Positions 1 to 11,790 of a DNA stretch of 64,000 nucleotides are shown here, piece by piece; the first letter of the stretch is position 1; each line of letters starts with the position of its first letter. A program made the position numbers and the translations under genes. Under the pieces are notes generated by a model that was not told where the DNA came from, did no database searches, and was given only the letters and a program-made list of their open reading frames with translations. Origin of the DNA: Caenorhabditis elegans (lineage: Eukaryota > Nematoda > Chromadorea > Rhabditida > Rhabditidae); assembly GCF_000002985.6 (NCBI RefSeq), contig NC_003284.9, positions 2,914,001 to 2,978,000 of the forward strand, read 5' to 3'.

Positions 1-26
1 AGCGGACTGTGAATTTTTCAATTTAG

Positions 27-3000
27 GAAACCGTCCGTGATCTCGAGGAGCAACTCGAGCAAGAGGAACAAGCTAGACAGAAACTGCTTTTGGATAAGAC
101 GAATGTTGACCAGAGACTTCGAAACCTGGAAGAGCGACTTGTTGAACTTCAAGATGCCTACGACAAACTTCTCAAAGAAAAGAGGCTCCTTGAAGAAAAG
201 GTTGAAGGCCTAACAACGCAACTTCTTGATCATGAAGAAAGAGCCAAGCACGGTGTCAAAGCTAAAGGACGTCTTGAAAATCAGCTACACGAACTCGAGC
301 AAGACCTTAACCGGGAACGTCAGTACAAGTCTGAGCTTGAACAACACAAAAGAAAACTGCTCGCTGAGCTTGAAGATAGCAAAGATCACTTGGCCGAGAA
401 AATGGGCAAAGTCGAGGAGTTGAACAATCAACTGATGAAGCGCGATGAAGAACTGCAACATCAACTGACGAGATATGACGAAGAATCAGCAAATGTGACT
501 CTTATGCAGAAACAGATGAGAGACATGCAAACCACAATTGATGAACTTCGTGAAGATATGGAAACTGAGCGAAATGCTAGAAATAAGGCAGAAATGACAA
601 GGAGGTGTGTTATTTGTATAACATTAAACGGTTATTGATATTGGATTAATATTTGTTTTATATTCTTACGGGGCCGATAAACAGTTTAATAGAACAGCTC
701 TCAGAAATCAATATGCCGGCTTATCTAATTATTCCTAAGTTTGTTTTCAGAGAAGTCGTTGCTCAACTGGAAAAAGTGAAAGGAGATGTTCTCGACAAGG
801 TGGATGAAGCCACAATGCTTCAAGACCTTATGTCAAGAAAAGATGAAGAAGTTAATGCTACAAAGGTAAGTAGAATACGATTGAATGATTTGTTCATCTC
901 ATTATTAATGTTCAGAGAGCCATTGAACAAATCCAGCACACAATGGAAGGAAAGATTGAAGAACAAAAGGCTAAATTTAGTCGACAAGTAGAAGAGCTTC
1001 ACGATCAAATTGAGCAGCATAAGAAGCAGCGTAGTCAACTGGAGAAACAACAGAACCAGGCTGACCAAGAACGTGCAGATATGGCTCAAGAGATTGCACT
1101 CCTTCAGGCTAGCAGAGCAGATATCGATAAGAAGAGAAAGATTCACGAAGCTCACTTGATGGAAATTCAAGCGAATTTGGCAGAAAGCGATGAGCATAAG
1201 AGAACTCTCATTGATCAGTTGGAAAGGGTACGTTTTGTTTGACTTAGTAATACATACATTTAAAAAAATTTTCAGAGCCGTGATGAACTCGACCATTTGA
1301 ACCGTGTCCGAGAAGAGGAAGAGCATGCCTTTGCTAACATGCAGAGACGATTGGCTACTGCTGAAGGTCAAATCCAAGAGCTCAATGAGCAAATTCAAGA
1401 AGAGACCCGATTGAAAATTGCCAATATCAACCGGGCTCGACAGCTTGAAGACGAAAAGAACGCTCTTTTGGATGAAAAAGAAGAGGCTGAAGGACTTCGT
1501 GCTCATCTTGAAAAAGAAATTCACGCAGCTCGGCAAGGCGCTGGGGAGGCACGTAGAAAGGCAGAAGAATCTGTGAATCAGCAACTTGAAGAGCTCAGAA
1601 AGAAGAATTTGAGAGATGTTGAGCACCTTCAAAAGCAGTTGGAAGAAAGTGAAGTTGCTAAAGAAAGAATTCTGCAGAGCAAGAAGAAGATTCAGCAGGA
1701 ACTTGAAGATAGTTCGATGGAACTCGAAAATGTGCGTGCTTCTCATAGAGACTCTGAAAAACGACAAAAGAAGTTCGAATCTCAAATGGCTGAGGAACGC
1801 GTTGCAGTTCAAAAAGCTCTTCTTGATCGGGATGCTATGAGCCAAGAATTAAGAGACAGAGAAACCAGAGTGTTATCGCTTTTGAATGAAGTTGATATCA
1901 TGAAAGAGCACCTCGAAGAGTCTGACCGTGTTCGTCGATCTCTCCAGCAAGAACTGCAAGATTCAGTAAGTTTATCATTTACTATTTGAAAAGTACTCTT
2001 TAAAACAACTTATTTTCAGATCTCAAATAAGGATGACTTTGGAAAGAACGTTCACGAGCTTGAAAAAGCAAAGCGATCATTGGAAGCTGAGTTGAATGAC
2101 ATGCGAGTTCAGATGGAGGAGCTGGAGGATAATCTTCAAATTGCTGAGGATGCTCGCCTCCGTCTCGAAGTCACCAACCAAGCTCTCAAGTCTGAAAGTG
2201 ACCGAGCCATTAGCAACAAGGACGTGGAAGCAGAAGAGAAACGTCGTGGACTTCTCAAGCAGATCAGGGATTTGGAGAATGAGCTCGAGAACGAGAAGAG
2301 AGGAAAGTCTGGAGCCGTTAGCCACCGCAAGAAGATTGAAAACCAGATTGGAGAACTTGAGCAACAACTGGAAGTGGCGAATAGGCTGAAAGAAGAGTAT
2401 AACAAACAGCTCAAGAAAAATCAGCAAATTATCAAGGAGTACCAAATCGAATGCGAAGAAGCTCGTCAAGCCAAGGAAGATATTGCAGCACTATTGAGAG
2501 AAGCTGATAGAAAGTTCAGAGCAGTTGAAGCTGAAAGAGAACAGCTCAGAGAAGCCAACGAGGGGCTCATGCAAGCTCGCAAACAACTTGAGCTTGAAAA
2601 CGACGAGCTGGAAGAGCTCCGAGCCAAGGGTGGCGGTATCAGCTCCGAAGAGAAGCGTCGCCTCGAAGCAAAAATTGCTCAACTCGAAGAAGAGCTCGAG
2701 GAGGAGCAGAGCAACTGCGAACTTGCCATCGACAAACAAAGAAAGGCCCAGGTGCAGCTTGAGCAAATCACCACCGATCTGTCAATGGAGCGAACTCTCA
2801 ATCAGAAGACAGAAGCTGAAAAGCAAAGTCTTGAGAGAAGCAACAGAGACTATAAGGCGAAGATTACAGAGCTTGAATCTGGTGCTCAGTCTAGAGCTCG
2901 AGCTCAGATGGCTGCTCTTGAGGCCAAGGTTCAATATCTTGAGGATCAATTGAATGTTGAGGGACAAGAGAAGACTGCTGCCAACAGAGCTGCTAGACGA

Positions 3001-3545
3001 CTCGAGAAGAGATTGAACGACACGACACAACAATTTGAAGATGAGAAGAGGGCTAACGAGCAAGCTAAAGAATTGGTAGGTTTAAGAAAGTTGTAGAAAG
3101 TTTTAGAAAGTTTTAGAAAATAAAGAAATATTGTTCATTTTCATTTTTTCAGCTGGAGAAATCGAACCTCAAAAACAGAAATCTCCGTCGCCAATTGGAT
3201 GAAGCTGAAGACGAGATGTCACGAGAACGCACAAAGCATCGTAATGTGCAGCGTGAAGCCGACGATCTTCTCGATGCTAACGAGCAACTGACTCGAGAAC
3301 TTATGAATCTTCGGTAGTTCATCCAATATTTTCACACGTGAATTATTTTTTTGCAGAGGAAACAATAGACGGCGCGCTGATATGCGTCTTCGTAGAGGCT
3401 TCGATGTTCCCGGATCAAGTGATAATCTTGCTCGTGAAGAGGAAAACGAATCTAATGGTGAGGCATTTTTGAAAATATTCTTTCTATTATAAATGTAAAT
3501 ATAATTTCAGTGTCCGGATCTGAACACGGAATGTCGGTGAACTAA
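27..3545 (+). CDS. nmy-1: Non-muscle myosin II heavy chain, C-terminal tail (5' end outside window)
   Basis: Exons read as 27-604, 751-865, 916-1227, 1276-1965, 2020-3075, 3153-3313, 3357-3457 and 3511-3545 (TAA). They join in one frame to about 1015 residues, roughly half of a myosin II heavy chain. What is visible is a continuous heptad-rich coiled coil with dense Glu/Lys/Gln/Leu and hardly any Pro, then a short non-helical tail starting RGNNRRRADMRLRRG and ending in a Ser/Glu-rich stretch (EHGMSVN). The motor head, IQ motifs and start codon lie upstream of base 1. In this family the tail forms the dimer rod and assembles bipolar filaments for cortical and epidermal contractility; the non-helical tail is a common phosphorylation site. 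The nmy-1 rather than nmy-2 assignment rests on the neighbouring X-linked genes as I recall them. Long antisense reading frames inside it are codon-bias artefacts. Confidence 0.93.
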
Positions 3546-4804
3546 TTCTGCTCATGTCATTACTACCAGATAATCAAATCGTCACAATGCCACATGTTAT
3601 CTAATTTTTAATCAAAAAACAATGCTTTGCGTAATATTTTCCAATTTCCCTCATATTTACATACTGTTCTACTTCTCGTCAATTTCCAAAAAAAGAAAGA
3701 AAAAGCTCCTCATTTATTAGTTTGCATATCTTAAATGCTTGTAATTTGTAATTTATAAAATAACTTATTGTCTTCCCGCCGCTCCTCCCACAGAAATATA
3801 TATTATGGAACAAAAATCATTTATGTGTAATTACAGCTTATCACTTTTTATGAGAAGGATTCAAAATTACATGTACTGGGAACCTTTCCACTTCCTTTTT
3901 CCTCTTTTTTTCCTCCTGTCATTCTTAAAAATCCCGCTTCTTTTACATTCAGAATTCAATTGCGCACGGTTGTGAAAAATCTGTTGATTTAAATTATATG
4001 TGAGTGATATGTTTCTGAATGAAGATTTATAAATTTATTGGATTATTGGAGTAGTAATTTCTAGACTGATATAGCATGTTTCAGATTTGAAAAAAAAAAA
4101 TTAAAAGGTTTGATCTAGGCAAGTGTCAGTGGTTTTAGGAGCAATTCTCTAAAATTAACTCTTGAGATGTCGGCCGCTTTATTTTTTTGTGGAGATCTCT
4201 GTGAATAATTCTAACCAGTTTCCACATGCATTCCATTATGGTTTTAAAGTTATAGTTGTTTTAATAGTCATCGGTCATATAGTATACATAGAAGCCCTAC
4301 GGACCCCACTAATGCTTATTTTAGCTCGGCAGTACTGAGAAAAAAAATTATTTTTCACAAATTTTTATTAAAAACAAAAAAAAACAATTTGAGTTTTCCA
4401 AAAAAAATCAGTGAAAATTCATTTTTTCCATTGCAAATTTTGGAGCAAGTTTATGACTGCCCTGTTCAAATATTGAAGAAAATTTTAAAAGTAGTGGTTT
4501 TCAGTGATGGTTCGACATTGATATATAAATAAAAAAAGTAAAGACATTGAAAATATACAAACCCTTTTTGTAGCAAATCACATAATATTTTCTATACATC
4601 ATGTGATGTCTTTTATTATAATACAAGCTCTTAAAAAACACGAACTATTTTTTATAACTATTTTATTCTTGTTTTAAAAAAAGTAAAACAAATTTAATAG
4701 AAACCCGTAAAAATCAACCGATAAAAAAAGAAATTCAACAGGAACACGGGCAAGTTCAAGACAATGACTAGCTACAAAATAAAACAAGATGAAAAAAAAT
4801 TGAT
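3546..4804. other. Convergent intergenic region between nmy-1 and hst-3.1
   Basis: This stretch holds the 3' ends of two tail-to-tail genes. No coding frame is visible. It is AT-rich with A/T homopolymer runs. No perfect AATAAA close behind the nmy-1 stop was recognised; an ATAAAATAA-like run near 3756 may serve. A minus-strand AATAAA for hst-3.1 is present at 4662-4667. Confidence 0.6.
4662..4667 (-). terminator. Candidate polyadenylation signal of hst-3.1
   Basis: The plus-strand TTTATT reads AATAAA on the minus strand, about 140 bases past the hst-3.1 stop codon, a normal 3' UTR length for nematodes. Other AT-rich variants are nearby, so the exact cleavage site is not certain. Confidence 0.45.
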
Positions 4805-7800
4805 CTACCAATCAAACCAGTGGTTGATCATTTGATAAAACTTTTTGTTCTCAGGTCCATAGAATTCTCTCAATGTTTTTAGAACCGATGGCTCAACGTC
4901 TGGATGATGTCTTCCCTTTGTTTTACCAAGGCAGTGCAGTTTGCCATCTTCATTTTTGATGCAAGGAAACTTCTTGATTGGATCCACTCCGAATTTTTCA
5001 GGTTTGGCTACTAAAAGTTCAGAAAGTTAATTTTTAATGAGTTTTTTTTTGTTAATTACCTGGCTTTAAGCCTAAAAATTTCTCGGTTGCACTGATTTCA
5101 TCCGCTGGATTTGAAATAAGTTTTTCTCCATCTACAATATGGATGTTCTCAATTGGGAAATGATCCAACCATCGTTTCATGTGCTTATGGTAGACCCCGA
5201 TTCTGATTGCTCCCCATCCAGCATTGACTCCGCGTGTTTTTGTGGTACAGTTTGTTCGGAGCCAGTTAGCACAATTTCCAACCGCCATTGTTTCGAAACT
5301 TGGCATCAGGCCAACTCGCTTTCGCTTACTCGATGATTGTGTGTAGTCTGAAAGTTGAAAAAAAATTAGTTTTACATTTGTATTTATTTTACTCACCAGA
5401 TATTGCTCTTGTCACTGGGTCTCGAACCACAATTATGATTTTAGTGTTCGGATTTAAAGATTTGATTCTCTCCGGAGCCATTTTGCTGTGGAAATACGCC
5501 GGACTTTTTTCAATCGTCACCTCTCCAAATTTGGTTTCCGGCATTTGTTCCCTATAAATTATATCATTAATTATTACCACTCATTTTCTCCTAGTCGCAA
5601 TCTTTTTTGTTTACATCTAATCTACTGCCCTTCCGTCATTTTTCTTTCGTCTTTCCCGCTATCTCAAACGCCAAGTTGCGTAACTTCGACCCCAGCCGGA
5701 ATGTATCGTTTTCAAGGTACGGCGTGACTTTATTCTCAAAAAAAGAGTTGCAATTGTGTGGTCGGGAAATTAGAAACTACTAAAGTTGACGCAACCCCCA
5801 TTGCAAAATCAGCGATTGAAACGTTTGTTTAAGAATTCAAGGTGTTGCGTATTATATGGTTCAATTTTCAAATTAAAGGTAGATTGGAATCAGTAGGGAA
5901 ATTTGTAAAAACTGCTCATATGGTGCCGAATATCATACTAAAATAGTTCAAAAAATATTCTAAACATTTTATTGACAGTCAAAAAGTACCAATTGCTGAG
6001 TTTTTGTTTGGCACTTTTGAGAAAAATAGAGCACTGTCGCATGTTTGATTTTGAGAATCTAATACACAGGTACACATTTCAACTTGCGTTAACTTCTATT
6101 CATAGTTGAAGTGTTCTATAGTTCCATCTGAAGGAGATTTTTAATGAGCTGCTCCACAACCCATAAAACCAAGTGGCTGTTGATCGGTGAAGATCAAAAC
6201 GGATGACAAGACAATTTACGCGCAGTCGTAAACTCGATTAAAGTCAATTTTTCACCACCTGTTGACTGGAAGGAGGATATATTCATATATTCACTGTCAA
6301 TAGGTGTCAAGTATACCCAATTACGGATCAAGATCATATCTACGTGCCGAGACCACCCGGTGTGGTAGGGCCGATCCTAAATTTATAGGAGTGTTGCGCC
6401 AGATCATTTATCTTTATTGACTCTCCAATTTCCTCCCGAATGTGTAAACGAGATTGATGCACCCTTCGTTTCTTATCTCGCATTATAATTATGAAAATGA
6501 AAACGGAACGGAGAAGCGTCAACAACACGTCAAGAGCATAACGCTTCAATCTCATCACGTCTAATTATAATCTCGTTTTGTGTCAGCTCCAATCTGCTGT
6601 TCCCCCATGCTCAGGCACCCCAAGATGGAGCTCTCTCTCTCTCTCTTAGAAATCAGATATCGCATTTCCATCTCCCTAATTATCGAGTAATTGGCAGTGA
6701 CAGGCGCTCTAGTCAATCAGTTACCGACTTCCGACCTGTTACGCCATCGCATCAAATTTACAACTGTTCGAGCAGTGCCCCTTATGATGGCTGCACAAAG
6801 AGATGCGCGCTCTCCGACATCAAAGAAACCAACATCATTGGATGAGCAGACAGAAGTGTCACTTGACGAATATTCAACTCAGTTGGAAGACATCAGCACG
6901 CAAAAACTTTATCGTATTGACAGCGGCAGCCATCTGTCAGAATTTTAGACATCTCCATCATAAATGTTCCAACTAGTCAGTTGAATTAAAGAAGGAGTAG
7001 AGTTAGTGGGTATTTGGCTTGAATAGACTAAAACTGGTCCAAATGGACAGAATTTCTTAATGAGATTTCACAAAAAATTCCAAAAATGTTTTATGACGGT
7101 CAAAATTTTGAAGCTAAAGAGACACTTGTCCTTTTTGCAGTCGTTGGAATTATAACCCTTTAATGCATATTTTGGTATTTTATCTCGCATAATTCTTTGA
7201 TTGGCGACCAAAGTTGACTGAAATTAGATGCTTATAGGCCTAAAATGTGTTTCGATCAACGAATTTAAAATTACCAGAATATACCGTATAGGACAAGAAT
7301 CCAAAAAAAATGGTGTTCCAGCCGCGCTGCGACAAAGAAAAAATTGCGAAAATTCAGATTTTGCAAAGTTTGGCTATTTTTTTTTCGAAAAATTTTGTGA
7401 AGTCTCATTATAAAATTGGGTGATTTAGGCAAGTTTCAGTTAAAAAAAAAACTTCCTAGAAACTCAACTCCCTTTCAAAAACTACATAGTGAAAACCTAT
7501 CCATCACCTCACCCCAAGTATTTTCTATTTCCTATCAGTCAGTCAGTAAGTGACTGGACGGTGACACCCCCCACACTTCTCGCGCACTGTACAACGCGTA
7601 GCATTCTCGTCATTAGGAGGTCTTCACATTGATTGATATATTCCGGCAAAAAAACAAGAGCAGTTTCAATATTAAAACACCTTCTACAAAACATCTTATA
7701 GGAAACATACTTCCGTTGCGTAATTGGAGGACCCGGATTGTACAAGATGTTCTTTGCACTGTCAAAAGAACACGCCGGCTAATCCTGCACCAGCTGAGAC

Positions 7801-9981
7801 GTGTGCGGTCTATCATGGATGTTTTGAAGAGGAAATGGTTCATTAGCGAGAAGCGCTGAGAAAAAACAACAAAATCTCTCATAATTAATTCATACATAAG
7901 TGTCGGGTTGTTCTTATGTTTCTATGCAGAGCATAATATTATTAGACCATATAGTCCTTTTCAAATTATATTAAAAAACTTAATTATAATTTTCCAATTT
8001 TGCTTAGGGATGGTTTGGGAAAACTAATCATTTCTTGGTATGTTTCCCTCGTCAAAGTTTCAAGGGCAACATTGCATTTATAATTGCTGGGAGCGCATAA
8101 ATCTTAAGAGAAGGCGGTAAAGACTTTGCGAATGGCAAATATCATTAATTTCATTCATCCACTTTTTCGAACTCATCTGTTTTGGTGGCTTAGAAGTATC
8201 CACAAAACAACAGGCGCTTCAGTGCCAATTTGTCGTTTACTCGTATGCACAAGATAAATGGGTGCGACAAAGGTGGTAGCTCTATCGTCAGCCGGCGTTC
8301 TCCTCACGGACACCCGCCGCCCCGACCTCTTAGAATTGCTGATTAATTCATCCAGTGGGACGTCGCGAAAGAAACCTATATCTAGTTACCACTCTAGTTT
8401 ACATAAGAATACATGCCCCTCCGTGTCTTGCCTTCCATTAGAAATTGATGAACAACACCCTTATTTGTGCAATGTTCCTCATCACCTGCTCCTTGGCTGA
8501 CTCCCGCTAAGAACAGCTTGGAGCACCTGTGACTATATTTTTATTTGTGCCCGTGTGCCCCATGTGCGTGTGATGCGGATCAAGTGTCTTGTTTATGAAC
8601 TGACAAGCTTTAATGATGAATAACTTAGTAAATACAAAATGTACAGTATGACTCATTCACCTTCATAGGAAGTTGAGGTTGAGGATAGAACGCAATGAAA
8701 AAAAAACACAGAAAACACTAATTACCCCTAAAAAACTGTCAGTTGTCATTCACACACGTCTATGGCGCCATAAGGTCTCTGTTTTCATTTCCATATTTCT
8801 CATTGACAGTTTTTTCCTTTTTTCCTTGCATATACGAGATGTCCGTTTTATAGCATGCAGGTGGCGGAGAAAATTATTGTCTTGTACTCAACAAAGTGTA
8901 CTTAACAGTATGAAAAATTGTCAGCTGAACCACACACACAGAACAAAAGCTCACTAATCGGCTTTTCTCAGACGAAGAAATACAACCAAGCCCTTAATTC
9001 AGTTTCGCCTTTTCAACACCCTTTGCACTAGTTTCTAAAAATCTTGACAGCTGTCCCAATGGATGAGAGTTATTTGCCAGTACATATTACATAAGACGGA
9101 AGGTAGTAGGGAAGAAATGTCGCAATCAGCTTAAGATTCAAGAGGGTATCAATAGAAGAGTGCTTGAAAGGTGTGTGCAATTAATCCCAATCAAAACATT
9201 TGGTACGTGCATAGTATACCTGGCCCAAATTTCAAAAAAAAAAACTTTTTCCATCAATATTTCGAAAAAATTGAAAAATTACACCGATTTTAGCTAAAAT
9301 CTTGTATTGTATACTTTAGTACTTAGTTTCTAATTTAATTTCGTCAATTCAGGCACATTTAAAACCGAGAGGTAACTTAAAATCATCGAAATTGGTTACC
9401 TGTCGGCTTCAAATGTACCTTAAAACTACCAAAATGTGCAATAAAGGGCGATAATTCAAAAAAAAGTTAACGTCGGACACGGAAAAGTGGCCAAAACTCG
9501 AGATTTCAGCTTAAATCAGTGCAATTTTTTCAAAATTTTGAACCGCCGTAAAAATGTTAAAAATTTTTTTTGAGAAGTTTAATTACGAAATTAATTATTT
9601 GACCCTATTTTGGGTCTATTCGTTTAACATTTTCCAAACCGTTAGTCCTCCTTTAAGCCTAACATGGACAAAACAGATCACATAAATTTTTCCCAATGGT
9701 TAATATTTTTGGGGCAGATTTACTACTCTGAGACACAAGGAAAAGTATACTCACCTGTACCATTCCAGTCCTTTGTTGAAATTTTTATCAAAAAAGTGAA
9801 CTTCGGGACCAGGCGCCTTGATCAGCGGATTGACTCGAAGAAATTCCAAAAGGGCTCGAGTTCCAGACTTCTTCACGCCAACAATGATTGCGTCCGGGAA
9901 TCGCTTTTTGGAAGTATTAGGTATAACTCCGCATGATATTAAGTCTATCAAGTGGAGAATGAGGAGAAGACGGTACTTCAT
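4805..9981 (-). CDS. hst-3.1: Heparan sulfate 3-O-sulfotransferase
   Basis: Four exons on the minus strand: 9981-9755, 5551-5397, 5347-5060 and 5010-4805 (TAG). They total 876 bases, 291 residues, the size of 3-OST-1-type enzymes. The enzyme transfers sulfate from PAPS to the 3-OH of glucosamine in heparan sulfate in the Golgi. Visible features: hydrophobic N-terminus (about residues 3-17; signal peptide or short anchor), the PAPS 5'-phosphosulfate loop [14 protein letters not shown] (35-48), the family's catalytic Glu in PEVHFFD (Glu60), the 3'-phosphate segment [11 protein letters not shown] followed by DYTQ, and the C-terminal Cys pair before LGKTKGR. The 5552-9754 intron splits AG|G of an Arg codon in WYR|EQMP, which agrees with vertebrate 3-OST order. 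The start follows a TTTCAG acceptor, suggesting trans-splicing. The symbol is from recollection of chromosome X order. Confidence 0.92.
6784..6948 (+). CDS. Candidate small ORF nested in the hst-3.1 intron
   Basis: An open frame begins with tandem ATGs (6784, 6787) and encodes about 54 residues ending in TAG at 6946-6948. Codon choice looks like worm coding DNA, and the peptide is acidic and rich in Ser/Thr/Gln (it contains [14 protein letters not shown] and ends HLSEF). The frame stays open upstream to about 6691, so this may instead be a terminal exon with an acceptor near 6695. An inverted-repeat element starts about 40 bases past the stop. I do not recognise a family. It lies on the strand opposite to hst-3.1. 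It may be a real nested gene, a pseudogene exon, or chance. Confidence 0.33.
   Translation: MMAAQRDARSPTSKKPTSLDEQTEVSLDEYSTQLEDISTQKLYRIDSGSHLSEF
6986..7482. repeat. Inverted-repeat element, GGAGTAG/CTACTCC-ended family B
   Basis: The left end reads AAAGAAGGAGTAGAGTTAGT followed by a TTTGGCTTGAATAGACTAAA-like segment. The right end reads AACTCAACTCCCTTT. The same ends and internal order recur near 21.8 kb. No ORF; likely a non-autonomous DNA transposon remnant inside the hst-3.1 intron. Confidence 0.6.
7702..7782 (+). CDS. Exon-like patch ending in TAA, unassigned
   Basis: After an acceptor-like ATCTTATAG, a frame of 26 residues with worm-like codons encodes [20 protein letters not shown] and then SKEHAG before TAA. 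It lies in the hst-3.1 intron on the opposite strand. A competing frame of 76 codons overlaps it (7629-7859). No upstream partner exon was found, so it may be a terminal exon of a nested gene, a pseudogene remnant, or chance. Confidence 0.18.
   Translation, partial: ETYFRCVIGGPGLYKMFFALSKEHAG
7800..9200. other. Intronic region of hst-3.1 with no supported gene
   Basis: Mostly AT-rich DNA with GC-richer islands near 7800 and 8260-8500. An 80-codon plus frame at 8258-8500 lacks splice or family support. These islands could be enhancers for hst-3.1 or neighbours; the sequence alone does not decide. Confidence 0.4.
9205..9660. repeat. Family B inverted-repeat element
   Basis: The right end, AACCGTTAGTCCTCCTTTAA, is the inverted terminal sequence of family B. 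The interior carries the hallmark GGTTACCTGTCGGCTTCAAA and its partner ACCGAGAGGTAACTTAAA as an internal inverted pair. It abuts the first coding exon of hst-3.1, about 95 bases past its donor. Confidence 0.6.
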
Positions 9982-9982
9982 C

Positions 9983-9990
9983 CTGAAAGT
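9983..9990 (-). promoter_or_regulatory. Trans-splice-type acceptor before the hst-3.1 start
   Basis: On the minus strand ACTTTCAG sits one base before the ATG at 9981. An acceptor this close to the start with no obvious upstream exon suggests SL1 trans-splicing, although a distant 5' UTR exon (see 15785-15905) cannot be excluded. Confidence 0.6.
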
Positions 9991-10880
9991 TTTATATTGG
10001 TTAGCAAGAAAAAAAAACTAAAATTGAAAGAAGTGAGAATAGACAGAATAGACATAGCTTCAAAAAAATAAATGACATGCGAGATTTCCGCTTGAGCAAG
10101 AAAAAAGAAAGCTTTATCTGTTTGTTGCATTCAAAATTTTTTTCATCTCTAGTTTTCATTTCAATATGACATGAAAATATGCTCAGCTCTAAAACTCAGC
10201 AAACACTATATATTAATATTTCCGCATATCTTAGGCTCTTGAAAAAAAAGCGAATAAAATGAGGGATAAAACATTACAATTATGAGCAAACAAATAAAGT
10301 TTCAACAAGATTCTCAAATGAAGCAATCAGTGTTATACGAACCTCCGCCCCGATTCACAGTGACTCGCTAACCTGTGCGCGACGGAAAGAGGAGGCGGAG
10401 TCCATAAGGCCGGCTGGTCAGAGGAGACGTCGCTGTGTGTGTGTGTGTTCCCATCTCTTCCCGACACCCGCCCATGGGACATCAAATGGTGTTGAAACAT
10501 TTTTGAGAAATAGCTGCCCTGTGCTTCTCAAGTAGGAGTAAAGAATTACTGCGCCATGTCCCATGGGGAATTAAACGAAATGTATACTGAAAACTGGAGG
10601 ACACCAAGTGAATGAGAAAAGCCGCGAGCAAATTGAATGTCTTGTTAAAAGGGTTAAGGTGGGAGCTTGGAAGCGGAAGGCTGAGTTCTAATTAGCATTT
10701 TAACAGGAAAATATACTCTCTTATGCGAGCGGAAGATGATGATGAACACAGTGCGAAAGGAGGAAAGAATCGATTTCAGAGTAAACATCTTCGATAATTG
10801 TTTCCGGTGCGGCATCTTTGGAAGTTCATGAATATATTATTTAGGTCGGTATTGAAAAGGAAAATATAATTAAAAAATGT
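9991..10880. promoter_or_regulatory. Upstream region of hst-3.1
   Basis: The 10330-10480 part is markedly GC-richer than its surroundings and contains CCTCCGCCCCG, purine-rich GGAAAGAGGAGGCGGAG and a short GT microsatellite (about 10432-10448). No coding frame. Position and composition fit a promoter, but no defined element was recognised. Confidence 0.35.
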
Positions 10881-10882
10881 AA

Positions 10883-11213
10883 AAAAGCACCAGTGGGAAA
10901 ATTAAAAAAAAAACCATTTGGAAATTTATTTATTAAAAGTCAAAATGTTGTAATTACTGACTGTGAGTTTTTGCCACTTTTTGGGAAAACTATTGGACTG
11001 TCGAGCCCCCACAATGACCATAGAAATCAAAATGAAACTTTTTTTTTGATCGACGGCTTTCAAATACTTCCGAAGACTTCCAAAAAGTGGCAAAAACTAT
11101 GATTTTTCCAATTTTTAAAAAATCATTAAAAATTTTAAATTAATTAAAAAAAAAATTTTTCACTATGTAACTTGGTCATTGTAGTACAACTGGCTGGTTG
11201 GTGCTACATTATT
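10883..11213. repeat. Inverted-repeat element, AGTGGCAAAAACT family A
   Basis: First copy of the commonest repeat in the window. Hallmarks in order: an end reading GCACCAGTGGGAAAATT; TGAGTTTTTGCCACTTTTTGG-like core; TGATCGACGGCTTTC; CAAAAAGTGGCAAAAACT; ATTTTTCCAATTTTTAAAAA; and the inverted end with TTGGTGCTAC. Left and right halves are imperfect inverted repeats. Non-coding, hence a probable MITE-like remnant. Confidence 0.65.
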
Positions 11214-11454
11214 TTTTTAGACTCCTCGATTATTTGGAGCAAGTTTTTTGGGGACTCAATGTCATAAAAGTGTTTTTGCGAAAAATCTCCAAGACAATAT
11301 ACGCTTACATCTATATATTTATAATTTTATTTTTCCACAACAATTGTCGAACTATACATAACATTTTCTTTTCAAGTCAACATTAGAATATTTAGTAAAT
11401 TTTTGAAATAATTAGTTTGATTTTTAGGAATATTTAGTATGATGACCTGATTTT

Positions 11455-11790
11455 TAAGGTGGGGAAATATTAAAAATCATTTTTATGGTACCAAAAAGAC
11501 CAAATATTGTAGTAAAACTTTTGAAACATTTTTTGAAAAAATTTTATTGGCAGTCGAAAAGTGGCAATTACTGAGTTTTTGCCACATTTTGGAAACAGTA
11601 TAGCACTGTCGAATCCCAACAGTGTTTGAATATTAATATTTCTAACAAATATTGATAATAAAATTTAAAGGGAAAATTTTTTACTGATCGACGACTTCCA
11701 GACCTTTACCAGAAAAATTATTAAAAGTGGCAAAACCTAAGACTTTTCCAAAATTCAAGAAATAAATAAAATTTCTGCGGTACTTTAATA
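11455..11790. repeat. Family A element, second copy
   Basis: Carries AGTCGAAAAGTGGCAATTAC, GAGTTTTTGCCACATTTTGG, GATCGACGACTTCC and AAAAGTGGCAAAACCTAAGA in family order, 240 bases after the previous copy and in the same orientation. Confidence 0.65.

Noticed and set aside
820-1845. 341-codon minus-strand ORF opposite nmy-1
   Set aside because: It is exactly antisense to the coiled-coil exons and crosses their introns. Coiled-coil codons (GAA, CAA, AAG, CTT) rarely make stops in reverse, so long shadow frames are expected. Its Leu/Phe/Ser-rich product has no domain.
2077-2953. Other 90-140 codon frames on both strands inside nmy-1 exon 5
   Set aside because: All overlap the true coding frame, which continues the myosin tail without interruption.
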